Below are positions 41,997 through 49,558 of a stretch of DNA of 61,202 nucleotides, in pieces (within the stretch, counting starts at the first letter, position 1; each line of letters opens with the position of its first letter). The notes beneath the pieces are model-generated. The model did no database searches. It saw only the letters and a program-made list of their open reading frames with translations, and was not told the origin of the DNA. This DNA comes from Chloroflexota bacterium (GTDB lineage Bacteria > Chloroflexota > Anaerolineae > Anaerolineales > DRMV01). A program made the translations under genes and the position numbers. The DNA is taken from NCBI GenBank assembly GCA_011322445.1, contig DRMV01000010.1, forward strand, positions 1 through 61,202, given 5' to 3'.

Positions 41997-42985
41997 ACTA
42001 CACAACGAAAATCGATGCCGAAGTGGATGCCGTCGCGTGGGAAGCCTTCCTGCAGGCCCATCCCGATGCCCACATCTTGCAAACAGCGGCCTGGGGCACG
42101 CTCAAGTCGGCTTTCGGCTGGTACGCTTTTCGCCTGATCGCGGGCGAAGCCGGCGCGCAAGTGCTCTTCCGCCCGCTGCCAGGGGGCTTTACGGTGGCTT
42201 ACATCCCCAAAGGGCCAGTTGGCCCCCCCGAAGCATGGGAAACCCTCTGGCCCGAGGTGGATGCGCTCTGCAAGCGGGAACGTGCCGTTTTCCTGAAAGT
42301 GGAGCCCGACCTGTGGGAAGACACCCCCACCGCGAAAACGCCACGCGGTTTCCGGGAAAGCCCTCATGCCATCCAGCCCCGCCGCACCCTCGTGGTGTCT
42401 CTGACGGGCGACGAAGACGCCATTTTGGCGCGCATGAAACAAAAAACGCGCTACAACATCCGCCTTGCGGCGCGCAAGGGCGTCACCGTGCGCCCCTGGG
42501 AAGACATTCAAGCCTTCTACCGCCTCATGGCCGAAACCGGCGCGCGGGATGGCTTTGGCGTACACGCGGCGAGATATTATCAAAAAGCCTATGAACTTTT
42601 TCACGCAGAGGGGGCTGTTGAACTCCTGGTCGCCGAGTACGAAGGTGAGCCGCTCGCTGCGCTCATGGTTTTCGCTCGCGGCCAACGCGCGTGGTATTTT
42701 TACGGGGCTTCCACCGGAAAACAGCGAAACAAAATGCCCACCTACCTGCTGCAATGGGAAGCCATGCGATGGGCCCGCAGCCGCGGCTGCAGCGAATATG
42801 ACCTCTGGGGCGTGCCCGACGCCGACGAGGCTACCTTAGAGGCCGAGTTCACCACACGGCGGGAAGGGCTGTGGGGCGTGTATCGCTTCAAGCGCGGTTT
42901 TGGCGGGGTGCTGCGCCGCGCCCCGGTCTGGGACCGGGTGTACCGGCCGGTGCTTTACAGCCTCTACCGGGCCTGGCGCTCGTAA
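41993..42985 (+). CDS. FemX/FemAB-like aminoacyl or acyl transferase
   Basis: A 330-residue double-GNAT protein of the FemABX type, which adds amino acids from aminoacyl-tRNA to peptidoglycan stems, or is a related GNAT. It begins with AFLQAHPDAHILQTAAWGTL, has MKQKTRYNIRLAARKGVTV (the Fem lipid-II binding signature) and AWYFYGASTGKQRNKMPTYL. The DLWGVPD motif near the C-terminus is also typical. The start is GTG 41993, overlapping the DUF554 stop by 4 bases with AGGTGG upstream. It could alter cell-wall crosslinks, though exact chemistry is unknown. Confidence 0.85.
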   Translation: MNYTTKIDAEVDAVAWEAFLQAHPDAHILQTAAWGTLKSAFGWYAFRLIAGEAGAQVLFRPLPGGFTVAYIPKGPVGPPEAWETLWPEVDALCKRERAVFLKVEPDLWEDTPTAKTPRGFRESPHAIQPRRTLVVSLTGDEDAILARMKQKTRYNIRLAARKGVTVRPWEDIQAFYRLMAETGARDGFGVHAARYYQKAYELFHAEGAVELLVAEYEGEPLAALMVFARGQRAWYFYGASTGKQRNKMPTYLLQWEAMRWARSRGCSEYDLWGVPDADEATLEAEFTTRREGLWGVYRFKRGFGGVLRRAPVWDRVYRPVLYSLYRAWRS

Positions 42986-43002
42986 ACCACGGCAGCGGCG
43001 GC

Positions 43003-43131
43003 TCAGAAAGTCGTGAGCACATTGCTATATAAATTGCCCGTGCTCTGCCCAAACAAATAAACCACCGCGATCACAATCAGCGCCACCAGCATGAGAATGA
43101 GGGCGTATTCCAGCAAGCCTTGACCTTTCAT
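43003..43131 (-). CDS. Flp/Fap-type pilin, 42 residues
   Basis: A short gene not found by length-limited gene calling. The product opens MKG then QGLLEYALILMLVALIVI, a class IVb Flp prepilin. Cleavage after Gly3 puts Glu at +5 and Tyr at +6, as the family requires, followed by a 20-residue hydrophobic helix and a short polar tail. GAAGGAG lies 8 bases before ATG 43131. Tad/Cpa assembly genes are not in the window, so it is an orphan here; the machinery would have to be elsewhere. Confidence 0.88.
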   Translation of the reverse strand: MKGQGLLEYALILMLVALIVIAVVYLFGQSTGNLYSNVLTTF

Positions 43132-43232
43132 GGCAATCGCTCCTTCAAACAATAGGCGTCTCTCTGAACCCGGGTTTTGGATTAGCGCGTTCCCACGAAG
43201 TATTACGCAGGGGGCATAGGGGCGCGGCGGCC

Positions 43233-44954
43233 CTATAATCGGGCAATCTTGGCCTTCAACTGTTCCATTGCCGCGAGAATTTCCTTCAGGCGCTGGTGCA
43301 GTTCAGCGGCGCGTTTGTGCTCAGCACGCACGAAGCGCGTGTAGGGGGCCATGGCTTCGCGAATTTGTTCCAGGTTGTTTTCCATCGTGGTTTCGAACTG
43401 CTGACGCAATGCGTGGGAAAGGGAGCGCCGCAACTGGGTCACTTTGCGGTGCATTTCGGCGGTGGCTTGTTTGCGTCGCGCCGGAATGACGAACAAACCC
43501 AACACCGCCACAAACGTGGCGGCGGCAATGCCGGTAATATCGGCCGTCATGGTCGTGGCGATAGCGGTAATCACTGCCCCCAGGCCAATGGCGCCGACTT
43601 CCAGCGCCGCCGCGGCCGCCACCGCGGCTTGCGTGCCTTCGGCGAGCGCGCGGGCCTCCTTTTCCTTGTCGTAACTTTCCACCACTGCCTGCGCCCGCTG
43701 CCCCACCGTCTCCACCAGTCGGTCGCGGTCATAGCGAAAGCCGGTCGGGGCTTCCAGCATCTTGCCCTGATATTTCTCGCGGTGCCGGGCAAGGTATTCG
43801 TGCACCGCCTGCCATTGCCGCAGGTCGTTTTCCACCAGCCAGTCAATGAGTTTTTCCACCCGCTCTTCAATTTGCTCCGGCACATTGCCGATGACATGCG
43901 TCTGAAATTCCTCTTGCAGGCGCTTCTTGCGGAAGAGATCAACCACCCTCCCCAGCCGGATAGTTTCCTCAAAGTAATCACGCGCCCGTTCTTCCATTTG
44001 CAGCAAAATGTTATCAATTTCGGCCATGCGCAGTTCAAACCCGCGCTGCATGTCGGCCTTGTACTCTTCCAACTGGCGCTCAACATGGGCTATCACTTCC
44101 AAATCGCCGGAAAGCACCTCCAGTTCACGCTCCAGCGCGGCGGCGTGTTCTTCCGCGAGGCGCATGCCCACCCCCAGGGGGTTGAGCAGTTTCAGCCGGA
44201 TGCGCTCGGTCTGGTCGAGCGTGTCGCGGATGTAGGTTTCCAGCGGCTCGAAGTGGCTGGCTTCCCAGAGCGGCTTTTCGCCCTGCTTCGCCCGTAACGC
44301 CAGTTTGGCGCTCACAGGGAAAACCTCGGGCGTGGTGCCCAGCAAAAGGCGCGCGTTGTCGCTCACAAAGGAAATCACCTGCTCCAGGTCTTCAGGGCGT
44401 TCCAGCAGGTCGGCCTTGTTGATGACCAGCACGATTTTCTTGCCCCAGGCGCGCAGTTTCTCGAGGAAGGCGCGCTCGCTTTCGCTAAAGGGGCGGTCAG
44501 CAGAGGTGACGAAAAGCACCAAATCGGCGCGCGGCGCAAAGCGCTGGGTGATGAGTTCGTGCTCGCGGATGATCGCGTTGGTGCCGGGGGTATCCACAAT
44601 GCTCAGGTCACGCAGCAATTCCACCGGCGCGGTGATTTCCAGCAAATGCTCACCGAGCGGTTTCTGGCCTATCATCTCGCCATAGCGCAAGATGTTGACC
44701 TGGGTAGTGGTGGGGGTCACGCCTTCCTGAAGCACCGATTGCCCCAAGAGGGCATTGATGAGCGCGCTCTTACCCGCGTTGAACTCACCCACCACCACAA
44801 TGAGAAAGAAGTCGTCCAGTTGCAGAATGGACTCTTCGAGCGTCCGGCGCGCTTCAGCGTCAATGCCTGCCTGTTGTAAGGTTTCGCGCAAGTTACTGAG
44901 CAAAGTGCGCTCTTCCTGCAGCAGCGCATCGGGTTTGTGTTTGAAGAAAGGCAT
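43233..44954 (-). CDS. Dynamin-family GTPase
   Basis: A 573-residue bacterial dynamin-like protein, expected to bind and remodel membrane. The GTPase domain (45-270) has P-loop GEFNAGKSALINALLG, switch Thr in TPTTTQ, DTPGTNAI and the base motif NKADLLE. Long coiled-coil helices follow (about 280-400), then a paired hydrophobic paddle (about 440-500, GAIGLGAVITAIATTM) and a C-terminal coiled coil. Bacterial members often occur as tandem pairs; only one is present here. The start ATG 44954 fits the family, though its ribosome site is weak. Confidence 0.9.
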   Translation of the reverse strand: MPFFKHKPDALLQEERTLLSNLRETLQQAGIDAEARRTLEESILQLDDFFLIVVVGEFNAGKSALINALLGQSVLQEGVTPTTTQVNILRYGEMIGQKPLGEHLLEITAPVELLRDLSIVDTPGTNAIIREHELITQRFAPRADLVLFVTSADRPFSESERAFLEKLRAWGKKIVLVINKADLLERPEDLEQVISFVSDNARLLLGTTPEVFPVSAKLALRAKQGEKPLWEASHFEPLETYIRDTLDQTERIRLKLLNPLGVGMRLAEEHAAALERELEVLSGDLEVIAHVERQLEEYKADMQRGFELRMAEIDNILLQMEERARDYFEETIRLGRVVDLFRKKRLQEEFQTHVIGNVPEQIEERVEKLIDWLVENDLRQWQAVHEYLARHREKYQGKMLEAPTGFRYDRDRLVETVGQRAQAVVESYDKEKEARALAEGTQAAVAAAAALEVGAIGLGAVITAIATTMTADITGIAAATFVAVLGLFVIPARRKQATAEMHRKVTQLRRSLSHALRQQFETTMENNLEQIREAMAPYTRFVRAEHKRAAELHQRLKEILAAMEQLKAKIARL

Positions 44955-44985
44955 GGAAGGCTCCCAGAAGGGGGGATAGGCTGTC

Positions 44986-45006
44986 GTGTCAGGTGTCAGG
45001 TGTCAA
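44986..45006 (-). repeat. 7-bp tandem array holding the PolX stop codon
   Basis: GTGTCAG, GTGTCAG, GTGTCAA on the plus strand. On the minus strand the TGA of PolX (45005-45003) lies in the first unit. Confidence 0.6.
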
Positions 45007-46685
45007 ACGGTGTGACGGTGGCGTAGCCACGCCAGCAGGCGGTCGGTTTCCCAGGTGTTGATGATGTTTTCAGGGGAAGCCCAGCCGCGGCGGGCCGTCA
45101 GCACACCATAGAAGAGGTAGTCGAAGTCGGCAGGGCGGTGAGCGTCGGTATTGATGCTGATGAGAATGCCGCGCCCAATGGCCTGCTGCACCAGATGGTC
45201 GGCCAGGTCCAGACGGCGGGGGTGGGCGTTGATTTCCAGCGCAACGCCATGCTCCGCCGCGGCGGTGAGCACGGCTTCCCAATCCAAATCCGCGCCGGGG
45301 CGGTAGGGTAACAGGCGGCCCGAGGGGTGGCCGATGATGTGCACGTGGGGATTGCAGATGGCGCGCAGCAGGCGCGCGGTGATTTGCTCACGCGGCTGGC
45401 GCAGCGAGGTGTGCAGCGAGGCCACCACCACGTCCAGTTCGGCCAGGACGTCGTCAGGGTAATCCAAACGGCCGTCGGCCAAAATTTCCACTTCCGCGCC
45501 TTGCAAAAGCAGAATGCGGTCGCCCAGTTCGGCCTGCACGCGGCGGATTTCTTCCCGCTGGGCGCGCAGGCGTTCCGGCGTGAGGCCGTGCGCGACGCCC
45601 AGGCTTTGGGAATGATCGGTAATCGCCAGCACCTGCAACCCGCGGGCAAGAGCGGCCTCGGCCATCTGGCGAATGGTGGAATGCCCGTCGCTCCATTCGG
45701 AATGGTTGTGCAGGTCGGCGCGAATTTGCCCGGCGCGCACCAGCACAGGCAAACGCCCCGCGCGGGCGGCTTCCACTTCACCGCGGCCTTCTCGCAGTTC
45801 GGGGGGAATCCACGGCAGGCCCAGGGCCTGGTAAAAGGCGGCTTCGGTGGGCGCATCGTTGGGCAGCGCGGCGCTACCACCGAGGGCCTGCAAATGCCCG
45901 GCACTGCCCGTGCTCAACACCCACGCGCTGCCCCAGCGTTCCGGGCGGGCAGCGATGAGGTGCAGTGGGAAGCCATCGGCCAGGCGGGTTTCGGTTTCGG
46001 CGTAATCGGCATGCAGCACCACCTCGCCTTGCAGTCCCAGATGCTCCAGTGCTGCTTGCAGGGCTTCGGCGGGCTGCTCCGCGGCGAGAAGCAGGTCCAT
46101 ATCACCAACCAGCGCCCTTCCCCGACGGGTGCTGCCTGCCAGTTCGGCGCGCCCAACCAGCGGCAGGCGGCGCAGGCGCTCCAGCACCTGCTGCGCTCGC
46201 GGGTAAACCTCACCCAGCAAGAACCCCGTGGGCTGCTCGCGCCGCGTCTGGATGGCTTCCAAAATGCGGGTTTCGGTCTTGGCCCCAAAACCAGGCAAGG
46301 CGCGCAAGCGGCTCTCGCGGGCGGCTTGCTCCAAGCCGGCAACATCTTCAATGCCGAGTTCCTGCCAAAGCCGCCGGACTTTCTTCACGCCCAGGCCGGG
46401 CAGCGAGAGGATTTCCAACAACGACGGCGGCACTTCGGCTTCCAGGCGCTCAAGGAAGCCCAACTGCCCCGTGCGCAGATATTCGTCGATTTTCTTGGCG
46501 ATGGCCGCCCCCACGCCCGGAATTTCGGTCAGCCGCCCCGCTTGCCAAAGGGCCTCAATGGGTTCTTCCAACGTCTCGATGGCATCGGCGGCACGGCGGT
46601 AAGCGCGCGTCTTGTAAGCCGACTCGCCTTTGAGTTCCAACAGCGTCGCAATGCGACGGAAAAGTTGTGCCACAGCCCGGTTCAT
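45003..46685 (-). CDS. polX: PolX-family protein with PHP domain, polymerase site altered
   Basis: A 560-residue PolX. Helix-hairpin-helix motifs (ALPGFGAKTE among them) come first, then the nucleotidyltransferase core with Asp195 and Asp197 in ALVGDMDLLL, then a PHP metal-dependent nuclease domain from about 335. The PHP ligands are intact: ADLHNHSEWSDGH, ITDHSQ, GAEVEI, HIIGHPSGR, NTDAHRPAD. In the core the third catalytic Asp (VDLRVV in typical PolX) is His242 (GFPLHLIAAR), so DNA synthesis is probably lost while nuclease action may remain. ATG 46685 has a TACAAT box only 6 bases upstream, so it is leaderless. Its stop lies in a tandem repeat. Confidence 0.88.
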   Translation of the reverse strand: MNRAVAQLFRRIATLLELKGESAYKTRAYRRAADAIETLEEPIEALWQAGRLTEIPGVGAAIAKKIDEYLRTGQLGFLERLEAEVPPSLLEILSLPGLGVKKVRRLWQELGIEDVAGLEQAARESRLRALPGFGAKTETRILEAIQTRREQPTGFLLGEVYPRAQQVLERLRRLPLVGRAELAGSTRRGRALVGDMDLLLAAEQPAEALQAALEHLGLQGEVVLHADYAETETRLADGFPLHLIAARPERWGSAWVLSTGSAGHLQALGGSAALPNDAPTEAAFYQALGLPWIPPELREGRGEVEAARAGRLPVLVRAGQIRADLHNHSEWSDGHSTIRQMAEAALARGLQVLAITDHSQSLGVAHGLTPERLRAQREEIRRVQAELGDRILLLQGAEVEILADGRLDYPDDVLAELDVVVASLHTSLRQPREQITARLLRAICNPHVHIIGHPSGRLLPYRPGADLDWEAVLTAAAEHGVALEINAHPRRLDLADHLVQQAIGRGILISINTDAHRPADFDYLFYGVLTARRGWASPENIINTWETDRLLAWLRHRHTV

Positions 46686-46691
46686 GTCGGT

Positions 46692-46697
46692 ATTGTA
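46692..46697 (-). promoter_or_regulatory. -10 box of polX, leaderless
   Basis: TACAAT on the minus strand ends 6 bases before ATG 46685. The -35 region is poor. Confidence 0.4.
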
Positions 46698-46748
46698 CCC
46701 GATTTTGGCACGGGTTGAAGGGCCTGGCCCCCCGGCGTCGGCGCGCCT

Positions 46749-48329
46749 CTACACGACCGTGATCTGACCGTAATGGTCTGCCGCCATTGCCGCGCCGTGC
46801 TGACGCAGATGGCGCAGGGCATGGGGCAGGTAGGCCAGGATGTCGCCCGCGACCACACCGTCTTCGCCCAGGCTGGCGGCGGCCAAATCACCTGCGAGGC
46901 CGTGCACGAACACGCCCATGCGAGTGGCTTCGGGCAGAGGGAAGCCGTGGGCGGTGTGCATGGCCGCGATGGTGCCGGTAAGCACGTCGCCGCTGCCCGC
47001 GGTGCCCATGCCGGGGTTGCCGCTCAGGTTGATGAACACCTGCGCTTCGGGCGTGCCGATGAGGGAATGGGCACCCTTGAGCACGATGGTGGCCTGCCAT
47101 TGGGCCACGGCGGCTTGCAGCGCAGCAATGCGATCGGCCTGGATTTCAGCAGTGGCTCGACCAGTCAGGCGCGCCATCTCGCCCGGGTGAGGCGTGAGCG
47201 CGGTGGGCGCCGTGCGGCTTCGCACCAGTTCAGGGTGTCCGGCAAGGGCGGTCAGGCCGTCGCCGTCAACCAACAACGGCTTCTCCAACTGTTGGGTGAG
47301 GCGGCGGGCCAGTGCCTGGCTTTCGGGGTGCAGGGAAAGCCCGGGGCCGAGCACCACCATATCCATCGGCGCAGCGGCTTCCAACAGGCCGTCGAGGGCT
47401 TCCAGGGCAAGGGTGCCTTCATCGGTCGCGGGCTGCGGCAGGACCACGATTTCGCTGCCTTTGCTGGCGATGAACGGCGCTGCCGGGGCCGCCGTCGCGA
47501 GGTAGGCCAACCCGCCGCCCGCCTTCAGGAAAGCCATCGCGGCGAAATAGGGCGCGCCGAGGTAGCGGCTGCCGCCCGCGATGAAGAGCACTTTGCCAAA
47601 AGTGCCTTTGTGGCCGTCGCGCGGGCGCGGCGGCAGGGGCAGGGGGTCGTTGACGGCCAGGTTGAGGCTTTCCTGGGTGTAGAGTTCCAGCGGGAAGGAA
47701 ATGTGGGTCACGAAAAGTTTGCCGCCGTAGCGAAAGCCGGGGTAGAGGAGGTTGCCTGGTTTGGGCAGACCAAACGTGATGGTCGCGGCGGCTTCCACGG
47801 CAACGCCGAGCACTTGCCCTGTATCACCAGCAATGCCCGAAGGAATATCGAGGCTGAACACCGGCTTGCCGCTGGCGTTGAGCAGCCGAATGGCTTCAGC
47901 ATAACGCCCGGCAACCGGGCGGCTCAAACCGGTGCCAAAAATAGCATCGACGGCGGCATCGGCAGTGGCAAGGGCGCTCCGCAAGGGCGTGAGGTCATCG
48001 CCCAAGGTGGTGAAGGGCAGGCCGATATGGGCCAGCATCTCGTAATGGAAACGGACGGTGTCGTCGAATTTCTGCGGGCTTCCCAGGCAAAAAACATGCA
48101 CCCGCGCGCCGGTGGAATGCAGTTTGCGGGCGACCACCAGCCCGTCGCCGCCGTTGTGCCCGTTACCGCACACCACGACGAACGTTTTGCCGCGCACGCC
48201 GAGTTCCTGCAGAATAACGTGGTAAGCGGCCCCTCCGGCGTTTTCCATCAGGATAGTGCCAGGAATGGCGTATTTTTCGATGGCGGTGCGGTCAAGTTGG
48301 CGCATTTCAGCCACGCGAGAGACTTTCAT
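46749..48329 (-). CDS. nnr: Bifunctional NAD(P)H-hydrate epimerase/dehydratase
   Basis: The enzyme repairs hydrated NADH and NADPH: the N-terminal domain epimerises NAD(P)HX, and the C-terminal domain dehydrates the S form with ADP or ATP. The 526-residue protein has the epimerase part VVVCGNGHNGGDGLVVAR and DAIFGTGLSRPV. The dehydratase part has LTPHPGEMARLTG and the GSGDVLTG motif (NPGMGTAGSGDVLTG). GGAGG lies before ATG 48329. The frame extends upstream into the tandem repeat and the next gene; those residues are not family-like. Confidence 0.94.
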   Translation of the reverse strand: MKVSRVAEMRQLDRTAIEKYAIPGTILMENAGGAAYHVILQELGVRGKTFVVVCGNGHNGGDGLVVARKLHSTGARVHVFCLGSPQKFDDTVRFHYEMLAHIGLPFTTLGDDLTPLRSALATADAAVDAIFGTGLSRPVAGRYAEAIRLLNASGKPVFSLDIPSGIAGDTGQVLGVAVEAAATITFGLPKPGNLLYPGFRYGGKLFVTHISFPLELYTQESLNLAVNDPLPLPPRPRDGHKGTFGKVLFIAGGSRYLGAPYFAAMAFLKAGGGLAYLATAAPAAPFIASKGSEIVVLPQPATDEGTLALEALDGLLEAAAPMDMVVLGPGLSLHPESQALARRLTQQLEKPLLVDGDGLTALAGHPELVRSRTAPTALTPHPGEMARLTGRATAEIQADRIAALQAAVAQWQATIVLKGAHSLIGTPEAQVFINLSGNPGMGTAGSGDVLTGTIAAMHTAHGFPLPEATRMGVFVHGLAGDLAAASLGEDGVVAGDILAYLPHALRHLRQHGAAMAADHYGQITVV

Positions 48330-48362
48330 GGCAACCTCCGGGAAATGGCAAGTGATGCAGGA

Positions 48363-48425
48363 TGCAAAGATGCAAGTTGCGTCTTGCATCTTGCAACTTG
48401 CAACTTGCAACTTGCAACTTGCTAC
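48363..48425 (-). repeat. 7-bp tandem array between nnr and the APH-like gene
   Basis: Nine units in 7-base register on the plus strand, from TGCAAAG to TTGCAAC (four perfect copies, 48391-48418) and TTGCTAC. The CTA at 48422-48424 is the stop codon (TAG, minus strand) of the APH-like gene. Confidence 0.85.
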
Positions 48426-49558
48426 AATCCCCACCCCTCCATCGCCCGTTTGGCGGCGCGTTCCAGGCCGGCCACGGCTTTGTCGAAATGGCGGAAGCGC
48501 TCGTCGCGGGTTTGGCCGTGGTAGTAGCGGTAGTAAATCTGCTGGGCAATGCCCGCGAGGCGGAAAAGGCCGTACACGAAATAGAAGCGCAGGTCGTCGG
48601 GGGTGAGGTCGGTGTCGGCAATGTAACGCGCCACCACCTCGCGGCGGGTGAACGCGCCGGGCAAATGGGTTGGCCCAAGGCGGATGGCCTGCATCTCCGG
48701 CGGGTCGTCGGCCTGCACCCAATAGGCCAACGACGCGCCCAAATCCATCAGCGGGTCGCCCACGGTTGCCAGTTCCCAGTCCAGCACACCGACGACGCGG
48801 AAGGAGCTCTCCCCACCCCCCGCCCCCCTCCCCTCCCTTACTAAGGGAGGGGAGGGGGTGTCAGGCGCTTGCGCCGGACGGGGGAGGGGTGAGATCTCAA
48901 AGACGACATTGTCGAACCGATAGTCGTTGTGGATGAGCGCCGCACCGCGTTCCGGCGGAAGGTTGGCCTCCAGCCATGCGATGACGTCCTCGAAATCCGG
49001 CACGTTGGGGGTGCGCGCATCGCGATAGCGCCGCGCCCAGCCCTGCACCTGCCGCTGGACGTAGCCTTCCGGGTGGCCGAAATCGCCAAGGCCGAGGGTG
49101 CGGTAATCGAGCGCGTGCAGGCGGCGGTGAGTGTCGATGAGCCGTTCGCACAGCAGGCGGACGCGTTCCGGCGGCAGGTCGAGGTCGGGCGGTGGTTCGC
49201 GGCGCAAAATCAGGCCGTGGAGCCGCTCCATCACATAGAAAGGCGCGCCCAGCACCGCGGGGTCGTCGCAATAGGCCAGCGGCCGCGGCACGGGGAAAGC
49301 GCCGTAAAGGGCGTTGAGCAGTACCCACTCGCGGTGCATGTCGTGGCCGCTCTTGGGCTTCTTGCCACGCGGCGGGCGGCGGAGCACCATTTCAGTTTCA
49401 CCCATACGCAGCAAATAGGTCAGGTTGGAGTGGCCGGAAGGGAATTGCAGGACTTCCAGCCTGCCCTCCAGGCCCGGGATGGCTTCCTTGAGGTAGGCTT
49501 CCAGGCGGGCGAGGTCGAGTTCCTCGCCGGGGCGGGGCGGGCGGACAGCGTCGCTCAT
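48422..49558 (-). CDS. APH-family kinase, 4-hydroxyacyl-CoA-kinase-like, with inserted repeat
   Basis: A 378-residue aminoglycoside-phosphotransferase-fold kinase. It has the N-lobe (FPSGHSNLTYLLRMG), the catalytic loop HNDYRFDN and the metal-binding LDWELATVGDP. Its start overlaps the acyl-CoA dehydrogenase stop by 4 bases. APH plus ACAD pairs (LvaA/LvaC in Pseudomonas, fused in ACAD10/11) phosphorylate 4-hydroxyacyl-CoA and then eliminate phosphate, so that role is likely here. Between the catalytic loop and LDWE about 35 extra residues (PLPRPAQAPDTPSPPLVREG and on) are encoded by a palindromic repeat inserted in frame. The TAG stop lies in a tandem array. Confidence 0.85.
   Translation of the reverse strand: MSDAVRPPRPGEELDLARLEAYLKEAIPGLEGRLEVLQFPSGHSNLTYLLRMGETEMVLRRPPRGKKPKSGHDMHREWVLLNALYGAFPVPRPLAYCDDPAVLGAPFYVMERLHGLILRREPPPDLDLPPERVRLLCERLIDTHRRLHALDYRTLGLGDFGHPEGYVQRQVQGWARRYRDARTPNVPDFEDVIAWLEANLPPERGAALIHNDYRFDNVVFEISPLPRPAQAPDTPSPPLVREGRGAGGGESSFRVVGVLDWELATVGDPLMDLGASLAYWVQADDPPEMQAIRLGPTHLPGAFTRREVVARYIADTDLTPDDLRFYFVYGLFRLAGIAQQIYYRYYHGQTRDERFRHFDKAVAGLERAAKRAMEGWGL
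48824..48858. repeat. Palindromic repeat inserted in frame in the APH-like gene
   Basis: A perfect 17-bp inverted repeat around a single C (48841): CCCCCTCCCCTCCCTTA and its complement. Weaker flanking pairing (GAGCTCTCCCC near 48804, GGGGTGAGATCTC ending 48898) suggests a longer element. Confidence 0.85.

Noticed and set aside
48363-48425. Tandem arrays considered as CRISPR
   Set aside because: Units are 7-9 bp and contiguous with no spacers, and there are no cas genes in the window.
46773-48524. 583-codon plus-strand frame opposite nnr
   Set aside because: Shadow of the bifunctional repair enzyme; the tail translates the tandem repeat.
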